NCBI GenBank assembly: GCA_910574195.1
Contig: CAJTBF010000001.1
Span: forward strand, 434,001-498,000
Direction of reading: 5' to 3'
DNA length: 64,000 nt
Source of the DNA: Lachnospiraceae bacterium
GTDB lineage: Bacteria > Bacillota > Clostridia > Lachnospirales > Lachnospiraceae
Shown: positions 16,869 to 25,697 of the stretch, piece by piece
How positions within the stretch are numbered: position 1 is the first letter of the stretch
Layout of the letters: every line of letters starts with the position of its first letter
Made by a program: the position numbers and the translations under genes
The notes under the pieces: model-generated
Database searches by the model: none
The model's input: only the letters and a program-made list of their open reading frames with translations
Told to the model about the DNA's origin: nothing

Positions 16869-18884
16869 TTATGCGTTCAGCCGTTCCAGAATCCAGTCCG
16901 GATCCCCCGTTGTCTTTAATGTTTCCAGAATTTCCTCATCCTCCAGCATCTCGCAGATTTTACTCAGCAGATCCAGATGTTCGTCTCCGATTCCTGCGAT
17001 TCCGAATACCAACTGTGCCTTCTCCTCTCCGAAATCAACCCCTTCCGGATATTGTAGCAGAACAATTCCTGTCTTTTTGACCGTCCCTTTCGCCTGCGAA
17101 GTACCGTGCGGAATCGCCACGCCCATTCCCATATAGGTGGACACCAGTTTTTCCCGTTCCTGCATGGCACCGACATACGCGTCGCCCACATAGCCCAGCT
17201 CCACTAAAAGTTCGCCGGCCGCCTGAATCGCGCGCTCTTTGGAAACAGGATGCAGATTCAGCCGGATTCCTTCTTTTACCAGGATCTGTTTCTTCTCTGT
17301 CCGGGACGCTGCCATGTCCGCCGTCTGCTCTTTCTGAATTCCAGCTTTTTGATCTGTGTCCTGCTGTTCCGTTCCTTCCACCTGCCGGTCTGCTGTTTCT
17401 TCCTGCCGATCCGTCGTTTGTCCTTCCGTCGTTCCGGAATTCTCTCCTGCCGCCGACTCTTCCGATATTCCGCGATTCTGGTCTGCTGCCGGCTTTACTG
17501 TCAGTTGTTCATACAGCGTATCCAGCGCCGGATCCGCAAGGAAATTATGAAGCGTCACAATCTGCGCCTGCGGCACGGACTTTCTGGCGCGTTCCACCAG
17601 TGTAATCTGTACGACCGCGATATCGCAGTCCGCCGGGATATTGTCCACGGATGTATTGATCACCGTCAGGTCCGGCCTCTGCGCCTTAATTCGATTCCGG
17701 AACTTTGTCGCCCCCATCGCGGAGGAACCCATCCCCGCATCGCAGGCAAATACAATCTTTTTGATCCCTTCCGCTTTTGTAATTCCCGCTGCCTGTGCAT
17801 CCGGATTCTGAGCGATTCCCTTCGCCTGCGCTTTTCTGCTTGCCACTTCTTCCTGCGCCTCTTCCAGACTCCTGCCCTTGGACATACGAAGCAGCACCGA
17901 CGCAATTCCAAAAGAAACGGCGGTCGCAATCACCACACCCAGAATCACAGACACCATACTGTCCCGGGAAGCCATCATCAGATAGGCGAGAATCGACCCC
18001 GGCGAGGCAGGTCCAACCAGTCCGGCACCTGTCATATTATACCAGAAGATGGCTGCCATATTTCCCACAATCGGCGCCACAATCACCAATGGGTTCATCA
18101 GGATATACGGAAAATAAATCTCGTGAATTCCGCCAAACAGATGGATAATGACCGCGCCCGGCGCGGACTGTTTTGTCTTCTTATCTTCACAGAAAAACAT
18201 GTATGCCAGCAGTACGCCAAGTCCCGGCCCCGGATTCGCTTCCAGCATGTACATGATCGACTTCCCTGCCTCCGCCGCCTGTGCGGTGGCAATGGGTGTG
18301 AAAATACCGTGATTGATCGCATTATTTAAAAACAATACTTTTGCCGGTTCGATAAATACGGCAATCAACGGCAGCATACTATGTTCCACCAACACATTGA
18401 CTCCTGCTGTCAGAACGAATAAAATCAGATTCATGAACGGGCCGATCACAAGATACCCCAGCATCGCCAGAAGCATTCCCATAATGCCGACGGAAAAGTT
18501 ATTGATCAGCATCTCAAACCCGGCGGGCATATGTCCTTCCATCATTTTATCAAATTTTTTGATGCAAAGACCCGACAGCGGCCCTATGATCATCGCGGCC
18601 ATCAGCATTGTGGTATCGGGATCACTCGTAATCGCACCGACAACCGCAATCGCCCCAACGATGCTTCCCCGTTCTCCTCCGATCAGCTTTCCTCCTGTGG
18701 AGGCAATCAAAATCGGAATCAAATACACTAAAATTGCCGAAAAAATTGTGGCAAACCCTTCATGAGGAATCCAGCCGCTTCCATTAAAAAACGCGGCAAG
18801 AAAACCAAATGCAATCAATGCGCCAATATTCGGCATGATCATTGCAGAAAGAAATTTACCAAAACGTTGAACACTATTCTTCAT
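16869..18884 (-). CDS. mtlA: PTS mannitol-type EIICBA permease
   Basis: A 671-residue fusion of all three sugar-specific domains of the mannitol family. EIIC (about 1-340) begins MKNSVQRFGKFLSAMIMPN and holds the GGIHEIYFPY substrate motif. EIIB (about 370-460) has VFACDAGMGSSAMGA with the phospho-Cys. EIIA (about 525-671) has MGVAIPHGTSQAKG with the phospho-His. A hydrophilic linker of about 60 residues rich in Gln, Thr and Glu joins B and A. It imports a hexitol with phosphorylation. The start is the ATG at 18884 with GAGG 6 bases upstream; an upstream in-frame TTG (18959) would add 25 charged residues. Mannitol is the default substrate, but other hexitols remain possible because mtlD is absent. 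Confidence 0.88.
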   Translation of the reverse strand: MKNSVQRFGKFLSAMIMPNIGALIAFGFLAAFFNGSGWIPHEGFATIFSAILVYLIPILIASTGGKLIGGERGSIVGAIAVVGAITSDPDTTMLMAAMIIGPLSGLCIKKFDKMMEGHMPAGFEMLINNFSVGIMGMLLAMLGYLVIGPFMNLILFVLTAGVNVLVEHSMLPLIAVFIEPAKVLFLNNAINHGIFTPIATAQAAEAGKSIMYMLEANPGPGLGVLLAYMFFCEDKKTKQSAPGAVIIHLFGGIHEIYFPYILMNPLVIVAPIVGNMAAIFWYNMTGAGLVGPASPGSILAYLMMASRDSMVSVILGVVIATAVSFGIASVLLRMSKGRSLEEAQEEVASRKAQAKGIAQNPDAQAAGITKAEGIKKIVFACDAGMGSSAMGATKFRNRIKAQRPDLTVINTSVDNIPADCDIAVVQITLVERARKSVPQAQIVTLHNFLADPALDTLYEQLTVKPAADQNRGISEESAAGENSGTTEGQTTDRQEETADRQVEGTEQQDTDQKAGIQKEQTADMAASRTEKKQILVKEGIRLNLHPVSKERAIQAAGELLVELGYVGDAYVGAMQEREKLVSTYMGMGVAIPHGTSQAKGTVKKTGIVLLQYPEGVDFGEEKAQLVFGIAGIGDEHLDLLSKICEMLEDEEILETLKTTGDPDWILERLNA

Positions 18885-18966
18885 ACAGAACCTCACTTTT
18901 ACTTTCTGCTCCTGATCTCCTCCGGAAAAATCCTTATCCTTCTTTCCGGATACAAACAAAATTGTC

Positions 18967-19728
18967 CTATATCACCTGCACGCCCTGCTTTCTGCAGGCT
19001 TCCCGGAAATCTTCCGGAAGACGGTCATCCGTAATGAGAATGTCCACCTCTTTTAAACTGCAGAAAGAATACGTACTTTTTACACCAATTTTGGAGGAAT
19101 CCATCAACAGGATCCGCTGCCCCGCCTGCTGCATTACCGTTCTCTTCAGAACCGCTTCCTCGTCCACACCACAGTGAAATCCGGTTGGCTCGCAGTAACT
19201 GGTTACCCCCATGAATACCTGATCAAAATTAATCCTTTGTACTTCCTGGATAGTATGAATCCCGCATACGCTCATACTGTAATTGTTTATCTTCCCTCCC
19301 AGAATATGAACGGAGGGGCGCGTCAATCTGCCAAGCTCTGCCGCACAAGTCAGGGAATTGGTATAAATCAAATTAGACTGGTCAGGAATACAGGCGGCAA
19401 GCATGGTAGTTGTACTGCCGGAATCCAGAAAGATCGTTGTATCCTTTCTTATAAAATGCAGTGCTTTCTGGGTGATCAACTGTTTCGCCTCGGTATTACG
19501 TACCTGTCTGCGGCTCAGCATATCGTCTGTTCCGATTACAACATCTACTGACTTTGCCCCCCCATGTACCCGGACAATTCGTTTCGCCTCATCAAGAGCT
19601 TTTAAATCCGTGCGCAGTGTCATCTCTGATATCTGGGGAATTTTTTCCTTCAGTTGTGCAAAGCTGATGCTCCCACTCTGATTTACCAAATCTACAATTG
19701 TGTTTCTGCGCTGCTCCATCGAATCCAT
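18967..19728 (-). CDS. DeoR-family transcriptional regulator
   Basis: A 253-residue sugar-operon regulator. The N-terminal winged helix has GSISFAQLKEKIPQISEMTLRTDL, whose TLRTDLK is the DeoR recognition-helix motif, followed by VRVHGGAK. The C-terminal ISOCOT/sugar-phosphate domain has FLDSGSTTTMLA and the terminal VILITDDRLP form of the ITD motif. It is the first gene of the PTS operon, 82 bp ahead of the permease, and most likely represses the operon until a sugar phosphate intermediate binds. Repeated TTTTAAAAGT sites near the promoter are candidate operators. Confidence 0.88.
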   Translation of the reverse strand: MDSMEQRRNTIVDLVNQSGSISFAQLKEKIPQISEMTLRTDLKALDEAKRIVRVHGGAKSVDVVIGTDDMLSRRQVRNTEAKQLITQKALHFIRKDTTIFLDSGSTTTMLAACIPDQSNLIYTNSLTCAAELGRLTRPSVHILGGKINNYSMSVCGIHTIQEVQRINFDQVFMGVTSYCEPTGFHCGVDEEAVLKRTVMQQAGQRILLMDSSKIGVKSTYSFCSLKEVDILITDDRLPEDFREACRKQGVQVI

Positions 19729-19830
19729 CCTGTTACCTCCTGTATCACTATGTTTTTTTATTTCGCAGTTTCATAAATCTCCCTCCTCTCATTGTAACAT
19801 TTTTCACAACTTCTTCAACCATGATTTTCA

Positions 19831-19910
19831 TTTTAAAAGTATCATTCTATTGAATTTGTTGTTTTAAAAGTTTGTACTTTTATAATAACAGTCTGTTTTC
19901 GGTTTGTCAA
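19831..19910 (-). promoter_or_regulatory. PTS operon promoter with TTTTAAAAGT repeats
   Basis: On the minus strand TTGACA (19905-19910) and TATTAT (19882-19887) are separated by 17 bases. Two identical TTTTAAAAGT decamers (plus-strand reading) lie at 19831-19840 and 19862-19871, 31 bp or about three helical turns apart, downstream of the -10. The spacing on one DNA face suits binding by the DeoR protein encoded next. Confidence 0.7.
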
Positions 19911-20106
19911 CTTTTATTTCAACAATTTTTTACTTTTTCGCTATTGTTTTATATGTCATTTCCTTTTTTAGATAATTTGAGCTTTTGTTTCAAAAGTCCG
20001 GATCAAGTCTCACCTACATAAGAAGCGTGAAAAGCCGGACAACAGCGGCGGATTACCCACCGGCAGGCTCTGCGCACAGGGACAATCAGCGCAGGAAACA
20101 ACACAA

Positions 20107-20162
20107 AAAAAGAGGCAATGCCCCACGGGTGATCTCTCACCTGTGAAGTAATGCCTCTTTTT
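20107..20162 (-). terminator. Terminator of the aminotransferase gene
   Basis: The arms AAAAGAGGCA and TGCCTCTTTT close a compound hairpin that contains an inner GGTGA...TCACC stem, and on the minus strand it ends in seven T. The rest of the 485-bp gap between deoR and the aminotransferase gene (19729-20213) holds the PTS operon promoter and otherwise AT-rich DNA in which I see no gene. Confidence 0.8.
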
Positions 20163-20213
20163 CCATATCCTGATCTCACACATGCACCTTCTATCTGTGC
20201 CTGCGCCTGTTTT

Positions 20214-21500
20214 TTAAATATCCTCCAGCAGCTTCTCAATGCTGACCAGCTTCACACTCAACACAAAAATCTCCGTCGCTGTTTTTAGCTCCTCCAAAGT
20301 CGGATAGGACGGTGCAATTCGGATATTGCTGTCTTTCGGGTCCTTTCCATAAGGATATGTGGCGCCGGCATCCGTCATCACAAGCCCCGCCTCCTTCGCT
20401 TTGGCCACGATCGCTTTGGCACATCCTTCCATCGCATCAAAAGAGATGAAATATCCGCCTCTTGGTGCAATCCAGGAACCGATCTCCAATCCCCCCAATT
20501 CCCTCTCCAATGTATCCAGCACCGCTTCAAATTTCGGCCGCATAATGTCCGCATGCTTATGCATATGCTGCACCATACCGGAAATATCTTTGAAAAATCT
20601 TGCATGACGGAGCTGATTCACTTTATCATGCCCGATGGTCTGCACCTTCATCTGCTTCCGAATCTCCGCCAGATTGGCGTCGGAGGCCGCAATCGCGCTA
20701 ATACCGGAACCTGGAAAACTGATTTTTGAAGTTGACGCGAACTTATACACCATATCCGGATTTCCTGCTTTTTTACATTCCATCAGGATTTCAATCAGAT
20801 AGTCATGCTTATCCTCGTATAAATGATGAATCCCGTACGCGTTATCCCAGTAGATCCGGAAGTCTTCCGCAGCCGGCCTAAGCCATGCAAAGCGGTGCAC
20901 CGTCTCATCCGAGTAAGTGATTCCCTGTGGATTGGAATATTTCGGCACACACCAGATTCCTTTGATCGACGCATCTTCCGCCACCAGTTTTTCTACCAGA
21001 TCCATGTCCGGCCCTTCCGGCGTCATCGGGACATTTACCATCTCAATCCCAAAATGTTCTGTAATCGTAAAATGACGATCATACCCGGGCACCGGACACA
21101 AAAACTTTACCTTATCCAGCTTCATCCAGGGAGTACTCCCCATCACACCATGCGTCATGGAACGGGCAACCGTATCATACATAATATTCAGACTGGAATT
21201 TCCGAAGATCACAATGTTATCCTTGGGAACCTCCATCATATCTGCAAGAAGCTGCTTCGTCTCCCTGATTCCGTCCAATACCCCATAATTCCGGCAGTCT
21301 ACCCCTTCCTCACAGACAAGATCCGAATCGCTTCGCAGCACATCCATCATTCCCATAGACAGATTTAACTGCTCTGTCGACGGTTTTCCCCTGGACATAT
21401 CCAGCTTCAGATTCTTCTGCTTTACCTTTTCAAATTCCAGTTCCAGTTCCTTTTTCTGTGCTTCCAACTCTTCTCTGCTCAGATCTTTATACGCCGGCAT
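20214..21500 (-). CDS. Aspartate aminotransferase-like PLP enzyme (fold type I, class Ic)
   Basis: A 428-residue aminotransferase. The PLP lysine is in STSKISFPGSG (about residue 255), the cofactor Asp and Tyr are in YWDNAYGIHHLY, and the N-terminal substrate region reads MSRGKPSTEQLNLSMGM. The SRGKPS and FPGSGISA segments mark the Ic aspartate aminotransferase type, which makes oxaloacetate or aspartate from glutamate in the cytoplasm. Length fits that group (about 420-430). It is monocistronic, with its own consensus promoter and terminator. Substrate specificity beyond dicarboxylic amino acids cannot be fixed by inspection. Confidence 0.88.
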   Translation of the reverse strand: MPAYKDLSREELEAQKKELELEFEKVKQKNLKLDMSRGKPSTEQLNLSMGMMDVLRSDSDLVCEEGVDCRNYGVLDGIRETKQLLADMMEVPKDNIVIFGNSSLNIMYDTVARSMTHGVMGSTPWMKLDKVKFLCPVPGYDRHFTITEHFGIEMVNVPMTPEGPDMDLVEKLVAEDASIKGIWCVPKYSNPQGITYSDETVHRFAWLRPAAEDFRIYWDNAYGIHHLYEDKHDYLIEILMECKKAGNPDMVYKFASTSKISFPGSGISAIAASDANLAEIRKQMKVQTIGHDKVNQLRHARFFKDISGMVQHMHKHADIMRPKFEAVLDTLERELGGLEIGSWIAPRGGYFISFDAMEGCAKAIVAKAKEAGLVMTDAGATYPYGKDPKDSNIRIAPSYPTLEELKTATEIFVLSVKLVSIEKLLEDI

Positions 21501-21538
21501 GTTCGTAACCTCCGTTTATTTTTTACTCATCGAATGCT

Positions 21539-21567
21539 ATTGTATACAAAATCTGACATTTCGTCAA
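21539..21567 (-). promoter_or_regulatory. Promoter of the aminotransferase gene
   Basis: Minus-strand TTGACG (21562-21567) and TACAAT (21539-21544) with a 17-base spacer, about 39 bases before the start codon. Confidence 0.7.
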
Positions 21568-21654
21568 CCGTTTCCTGCAGATTTTAGGTCCAAATCCACG
21601 AAACTGTGTCGTTTTCTCCGCCTTTTTGCATCATATCGCTCTATATTATTCATT

Positions 21655-21718
21655 TGTAACTGTTATGCGTTCTTATGGACTTTGCAGTAAGTGCAAAGGC
21701 CTGGACTGAATCATTACA
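21655..21718. repeat. Palindromic intergenic element (copy B)
   Basis: Begins TGTAACTGTT and ends GACTGAATCATTACA, so its ends are imperfect inverted repeats. Inside is a perfect hairpin, CTTTGCA gtaag TGCAAAG. A closely similar block (GGACTTTGCAGCAAGTGCAA) lies at 41634-41703. Both copies sit immediately downstream of a minus-strand stop codon and may serve as terminators. Confidence 0.5.
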
Positions 21719-21730
21719 TTCATTTCATAT

Positions 21731-23287
21731 TTATTTCGTTTCCTGCTTTACTTTTACATAAACAAAATCATTTTTTCCTTCCTCCACTTCCCATCCGTTG
21801 TCAAATCCGTTGTATTCTCCATAGAAATACAGGTATGCGTCCTCTATCTGATCCTCGTCTACCACATAAACCAGAGTGTACTCCAGTTCCTCGCCGGGAT
21901 CCAACGGAACAAAATACGCGTGCTTCATCCCTTCGATCCCTTCCGTATAAGCCGCCTGATCGAAATAGATGGGGAAACCGTCGCCATATTGAAGTCTGTA
22001 TCCCTCGTTTGCCGCCCGGTATCCTTTGTCATTCACCGGATTGTGGAACACACCGTCCGCCTGTACATCCAAATGTTCCAGCGTGGGAGCCACATAAACC
22101 TCATAATTGTCTGGGTAAGGATTCTCTTTATTACAGTTTTTCACCTTCATCTTTACCACGATATATTTGGAATTTACCGTTTCCAGTACCGGCTCGTCCC
22201 CTGTCGTGTTTCCGTACGAATCCACTGTATACCGGTATCTTTCATGGGGTTTGAGGGCGCCGTCTTCCGTGACCCAGTCTTTTACTTCCTGCGCATACGT
22301 CGGATAATTCTCTGCCGGATACTCCGAAAGCGGTAATTTATCTTTGATCTCGATGGATTCCACCGTATAGCGCACATCATTCCAGATCTTACCGTCCTGT
22401 GGATCCAGATAAGGTGTCTTCAATTCTTCTCCCGTGGAAAAGAAACAATTCTCCTTTACCGGACTGCTCTGCATGGAATCTTTTGCCTTTGCTGCTTCCG
22501 CTTCTCTCTCGGCAAGCGTTTTCGCGATCTCCTCCTCTGTTTTATACGGTACGCTCTCTTCCGACACATCAATTTGCAGGCCTTCCGCAATCTTTATCAG
22601 TTCTTCCTGTGAAAGCGTGCTGTCCATATTGATAATTTCCACCAGGTATCCCTGCTCTTCATTGAATAACTGCACGTCCATCCGCTTTTTGTCACTATCT
22701 ACAAACGCATTTTCCGAAACGAACAACGCCAGCTTCATTCCGTTAATTTCAATTTCTTTCTGCAGGTTTTCCGGTTTCATCTGCCTGGTCAGTCCTTCCG
22801 TCTCTCCCAGACGATTCATCTCATCCAATTCTGCCGCGTGAAACGCAAGAATGGAAATACCTCCTCCGGTTTCCTCGTTATGCCATTTTCCTCCGTAAGG
22901 AGAATTTTCATCTCCCAGCGTATAACCTTCCGGCATATAGGTCGGCTCCACCTCAATCTTATGCGCCTCCTGTGTACGGTCAATCGTAAGATCATATACA
23001 ACGGCATCCTCTTCCTTCACCAGATCCGCCGATAACAGTTTATTTGCGGCAAATACGACCAAAGATGATCCCACGGTCAGTACGGCGACCGCCGCCAGCG
23101 CTTTCCATATTTTCCGTCCCTTCCCAAAACGTGTATTTCCCCTGTTTTCCACCCCAAGCGTTCGATACGCGCCCTGTATCTTCTGTTCCACTTCCTCCGG
23201 AATTCTCAGATCCTGCCGTAAAATCCTTTCCATTTCCTGACTGGTATATGTTCTTTTCACTCTTCCGCCTTCCTTTCTTTCCTTCAT
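21731..23287 (-). CDS. Anti-sigma-factor-like single-pass membrane protein with large extracytoplasmic domain
   Basis: A protein of about 518 residues encoded directly after an ECF sigma gene. The basic N-terminal cytoplasmic part (about 70 residues) holds TSQEMERILRQDLRIPEEVEQKI, the helical pattern of clostridial anti-sigma proteins. One membrane segment follows (about 64-82, ALAAVAVLTVGSSLVVFAA), then about 430 extracellular residues with two parts: a DUF4367-like region (about 110-245) and a C-terminal beta-rich region with many acidic and aromatic residues. It probably holds the partner sigma factor inactive until an envelope signal arrives. Start choice is uncertain: the ATG at 23287 has GAGG 4 bases away, while a GTG at 23260 (VKRTYTS) fits homologous starts. 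Confidence 0.72.
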   Translation of the reverse strand: MKERKEGGRVKRTYTSQEMERILRQDLRIPEEVEQKIQGAYRTLGVENRGNTRFGKGRKIWKALAAVAVLTVGSSLVVFAANKLLSADLVKEEDAVVYDLTIDRTQEAHKIEVEPTYMPEGYTLGDENSPYGGKWHNEETGGGISILAFHAAELDEMNRLGETEGLTRQMKPENLQKEIEINGMKLALFVSENAFVDSDKKRMDVQLFNEEQGYLVEIINMDSTLSQEELIKIAEGLQIDVSEESVPYKTEEEIAKTLAEREAEAAKAKDSMQSSPVKENCFFSTGEELKTPYLDPQDGKIWNDVRYTVESIEIKDKLPLSEYPAENYPTYAQEVKDWVTEDGALKPHERYRYTVDSYGNTTGDEPVLETVNSKYIVVKMKVKNCNKENPYPDNYEVYVAPTLEHLDVQADGVFHNPVNDKGYRAANEGYRLQYGDGFPIYFDQAAYTEGIEGMKHAYFVPLDPGEELEYTLVYVVDEDQIEDAYLYFYGEYNGFDNGWEVEEGKNDFVYVKVKQETK

Positions 23288-23370
23288 TCTTCCTCTCTTT
23301 TCTTTCAAAATAAACGGATCCCGCCTTTCAGATCCCGTCTTTCAAAACGTGCCGTTATTCCGGAACCACT

Positions 23371-23898
23371 TTACTTTGCCATCTCACTTACACATCCGCC
23401 CGGTTCCCCCCGATACTCTCTCGCAAGCTGCTTTCTCCCTCTGGAAAGCCGGGTTTTCACCGTATTTTCCTCCAATTCCAGAATCTGCGCGATCTCCCGT
23501 ACTTTGAATCCTTCGGCATAATACAGAACCAGGACCGTGCGGTATTTTTCATCCAGCGCTTTTAACAATTCATAAAATTCGTAGTTTTCCAGTGCCATAC
23601 AGGTTCCTCCCTGTTCCGGCATCTGCCCGGGCAAAAATTCCCGGCAGCCTGCCTTTTGTATGTCCTTGCATTTGTTGATCAAAATCCGAATCAGCCAGGT
23701 TTTAAAATACTGCTCTTTTTCCAGGCTGTCCAGCTTTTCATAACAGGTTAAAATTGTCTCCTGTATCGCGTCCGCCACATCCTCCTCCGATCTCAGATAG
23801 CTTTTTGCGACCTTATACATTGCAATTTTCTGTCGTTCCATCAATGCAACAAAAGCAGTCTTATCTTTCTTTTTTGCTTTTTTCACGAGAAAATCCAA
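23371..23898 (-). CDS. ECF-type RNA polymerase sigma factor (SigV-like)
   Basis: A 175-residue sigma-70 family factor with regions 2 and 4 only. Region 2 has DVADAIQETILTCYEKLDSL and a KTWLIRILINKCKD helix. Region 4 has ALDEKYRTVLVLYYAEGFKVRE and the helix-turn-helix ending EENTVKTRLSRGRKQL. It directs RNA polymerase to its own regulon, usually for cell-envelope stress. The start is TTG with GGGAGGG 6 bases upstream; a weak start codon may keep levels low. The cognate membrane anti-sigma-like gene follows after about 80 bp. An ECF-type promoter just upstream suggests autoregulation. Confidence 0.9.
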   Translation of the reverse strand: MDFLVKKAKKKDKTAFVALMERQKIAMYKVAKSYLRSEEDVADAIQETILTCYEKLDSLEKEQYFKTWLIRILINKCKDIQKAGCREFLPGQMPEQGGTCMALENYEFYELLKALDEKYRTVLVLYYAEGFKVREIAQILELEENTVKTRLSRGRKQLAREYRGEPGGCVSEMAK

Positions 23899-23935
23899 AT
23901 GTATCCCTCCCTTCCGCTTTTGTTTCTATTTATTA

Positions 23936-23962
23936 GACGAAACTCTCCCTGAAATGGTTTCA
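23936..23962 (-). promoter_or_regulatory. ECF-type autoregulatory promoter
   Basis: On the minus strand TGAAAC (23957-23962) and CGTCTAA (core CGTC 23936-23939) are separated by 17 bases, about 40 bases before the sigma gene. TGAAAC plus CGTC is the classical ECF sigma signature, unlike the TTGACA/TATAAT promoters elsewhere in the window. Confidence 0.7.
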
Positions 23963-24002
23963 TTTATTTTGAAATCCACGGAAATAATTTATTCCCTGTA
24001 CG

Positions 24003-24053
24003 TGCAAAAAACCTGCCGCCGACGGCTTTTCCACATATGACGGTACATAAAAA
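24003..24053. repeat. Extragenic AAAACC-hairpin repeat, copy 2
   Basis: AAAAAACCTGCCGCCGACGG followed by CTTTTCCACATATGACGG and a poly-A run. It resembles the segment at 12545-12592, including the CCACA..ATGA tail, but in that copy the GACGGTACA motif lies before rather than after the palindrome. Confidence 0.4.
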
Positions 24054-24078
24054 AAGATGGCGAACAACCGCCATCTTT
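24054..24078 (-). terminator. Terminator of the superoxide dismutase gene
   Basis: A 10-bp stem, AAAGATGGCG (24054-24063) paired with CGCCATCTTT (24069-24078), followed on the minus strand by seven T. Confidence 0.8.
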
Positions 24079-24111
24079 TCTCTTTCTATTCTGATGCATT
24101 CCCATGCCTTT

Positions 24112-24606
24112 TTATTCTTCCGACGTCGGCGCTCCTTCTTTGATCTCGCCGCAGGCAATCTTCTCCCCGCTGTCCCCGGAAGGCTGGGTTCGAAAATCAT
24201 CCGGCTGCAGATGAACCACCACGGTCTTTCCGATGATGTCCTCCGGATAGAATCTGCCGGTATATACAACGAACCATGCCGCTCCGCGGGTAGACAAAAG
24301 CGGCGGCAAATCTCCTGCATGGTTTGGGTGTTCCATACTTTCCGGATTATAATGCATTCCGGTCGCTTTCAATGAATCGTTTGCATCTCCTGTACAGGAA
24401 TTTCCTTCATGAATATGAAATCCGAAAAATTGTCCTCTCACTTCGTTCGCTTCATCCGGAAGTCCATAAACTTCCGCCATCACAATTGTACCGCCAAAAA
24501 CTTCATAAAATGTCACTCTTCCATGAATATCCGGGTACGACTTTGTTCCTCTTATTTCCGCATATGCCTCCGGCGCTCCATTTAACTTTTCAACCATATC
24601 ATTCAC
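24112..24606 (-). CDS. Cu/Zn superoxide dismutase family protein
   Basis: A 164-residue protein with the full copper-zinc site: HIHEG (two Cu ligands), HYNPES (bridging His), HPNHAGD (zinc His and Asp) and VVVHLQPDD (last Cu His). The disulfide pair is kept (NSCTGD and IACGEI). The guiding Arg of the usual GSRLACG motif is replaced by Lys (GEKIACG). No signal peptide is seen, which is unusual because bacterial Cu/Zn enzymes are normally exported. It would disproportionate superoxide, useful for an anaerobe exposed to air. GGAGG lies 4 bases before the first ATG and 9 before a second (24597), so either may be used. Confidence 0.85.
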   Translation of the reverse strand: MNDMVEKLNGAPEAYAEIRGTKSYPDIHGRVTFYEVFGGTIVMAEVYGLPDEANEVRGQFFGFHIHEGNSCTGDANDSLKATGMHYNPESMEHPNHAGDLPPLLSTRGAAWFVVYTGRFYPEDIIGKTVVVHLQPDDFRTQPSGDSGEKIACGEIKEGAPTSEE

Positions 24607-24671
24607 CCTCCATAGAATCAGTATATGCTGTCTCCATGGATTTTGTGAAATAAATCTACCGGAAAGCAGTG

Positions 24672-25697
24672 TTAAATCACAAGCATCGCATCCCCAAAAG
24701 AGAAAAAGCGATACCGTTCTTTCACCGCCTCTTCGTAAGCCTGCATCACATGTTCTTTTCCTGCCAGCGCAGACACCAGCATAATCAACGTGGACTCCGG
24801 CAAATGGAAATTGGTAATCAGACCGTCCAGCACTTTAAAAGAATACCCCGGATAGATAAAAATCTCCGTCCATCCGCTCCCGGCCTTCAGACGTCCCCCT
24901 GCATCTGCCGCCGATTCAATGGTCCGGCAGCTCGTCGTTCCCACACAGATTACCCGACCGCCCTGTTCCTTTGTACGGTTGATTTTCTGCGCCGCTTCCT
25001 CCGTGATCTGATAGAACTCCGCATGCATATGGTGTTCCGTAATCTCCTCTGCCTTCACCGGACGGAACGTCCCCAGACCTACATGGAGCGTCACTTTCGC
25101 AATCTCCACGCCCCTCCCGGCAATCTCCTGCAAAAGCTCGTGTGTAAAATGCAGTCCCGCCGTCGGCGCCGCCGCCGAACCTTCATGCACTGCATACACC
25201 GTATTATACCGTTCCCGTTCTTTTAATTGATGGGTAATGTAAGGCGGCAGGGGCATCTGTCCCAGCCGGTCCAGAATCTCTTCAAAAATTCCTTCATAGG
25301 AAAACCGGACCAGCCGGTTTCCCTCCTCCACAATTCCAATCACTTCTCCCACCAGAAGCCCGTCCCCAAAGCAGATTTTACTCCCGATTTTCGCTTTTTT
25401 TCCCGGTTTCACAAGCGTTTCCCATACCCGCTCTTCTTTTCGTTTTAAAAGCAGGATTTCCACTTTTGCTCCCGTTTCCTCTTTCACACCGATGAGTCTT
25501 GCCGGGATGACTTTTGTGTCATTCATCACCAGGCAATCCCCTGCGCGCAGATACCCGGTAATCTCTCTGAAAATATGGTGGGACACATCCCCGGACTCCT
25601 TATCAAGCAGAAGAAGTCTGGAACCGGAACGATCCGCAAGCGGGTCCTGCGCAATCAGTTCCTCCGGCAGTTCATAATAAAATTCCTGTCGTTTCAT
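24672..25697 (-). CDS. queA: S-adenosylmethionine:tRNA ribosyltransferase-isomerase
   Basis: A 341-residue cytoplasmic enzyme that moves the ribosyl part of SAM onto preQ1 in tRNA to form epoxyqueuosine. It begins [24 protein letters not shown], the family start. The conserved segments [39 protein letters not shown] and [17 protein letters not shown] are all intact, and length is typical (340-345). The ATG overlaps the stop of the RDD gene by 4 bases, so it is the tail of an sppA-RDD-queA run. No tgt or other queuosine genes follow in the window. Confidence 0.95.
   Translation of the reverse strand: MKRQEFYYELPEELIAQDPLADRSGSRLLLLDKESGDVSHHIFREITGYLRAGDCLVMNDTKVIPARLIGVKEETGAKVEILLLKRKEERVWETLVKPGKKAKIGSKICFGDGLLVGEVIGIVEEGNRLVRFSYEGIFEEILDRLGQMPLPPYITHQLKERERYNTVYAVHEGSAAAPTAGLHFTHELLQEIAGRGVEIAKVTLHVGLGTFRPVKAEEITEHHMHAEFYQITEEAAQKINRTKEQGGRVICVGTTSCRTIESAADAGGRLKAGSGWTEIFIYPGYSFKVLDGLITNFHLPESTLIMLVSALAGKEHVMQAYEEAVKERYRFFSFGDAMLVI

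Noticed and set aside
17250-18329. 359-codon plus-strand frame opposite the EIICBA gene
   Set aside because: Arg, His and Cys-rich composition and complete overlap with a clear PTS permease gene.
20003-20239. 78-codon minus-strand frame after the aminotransferase gene
   Set aside because: It runs through the terminator hairpin and AT-poor spacer and overlaps the aminotransferase end; no family.
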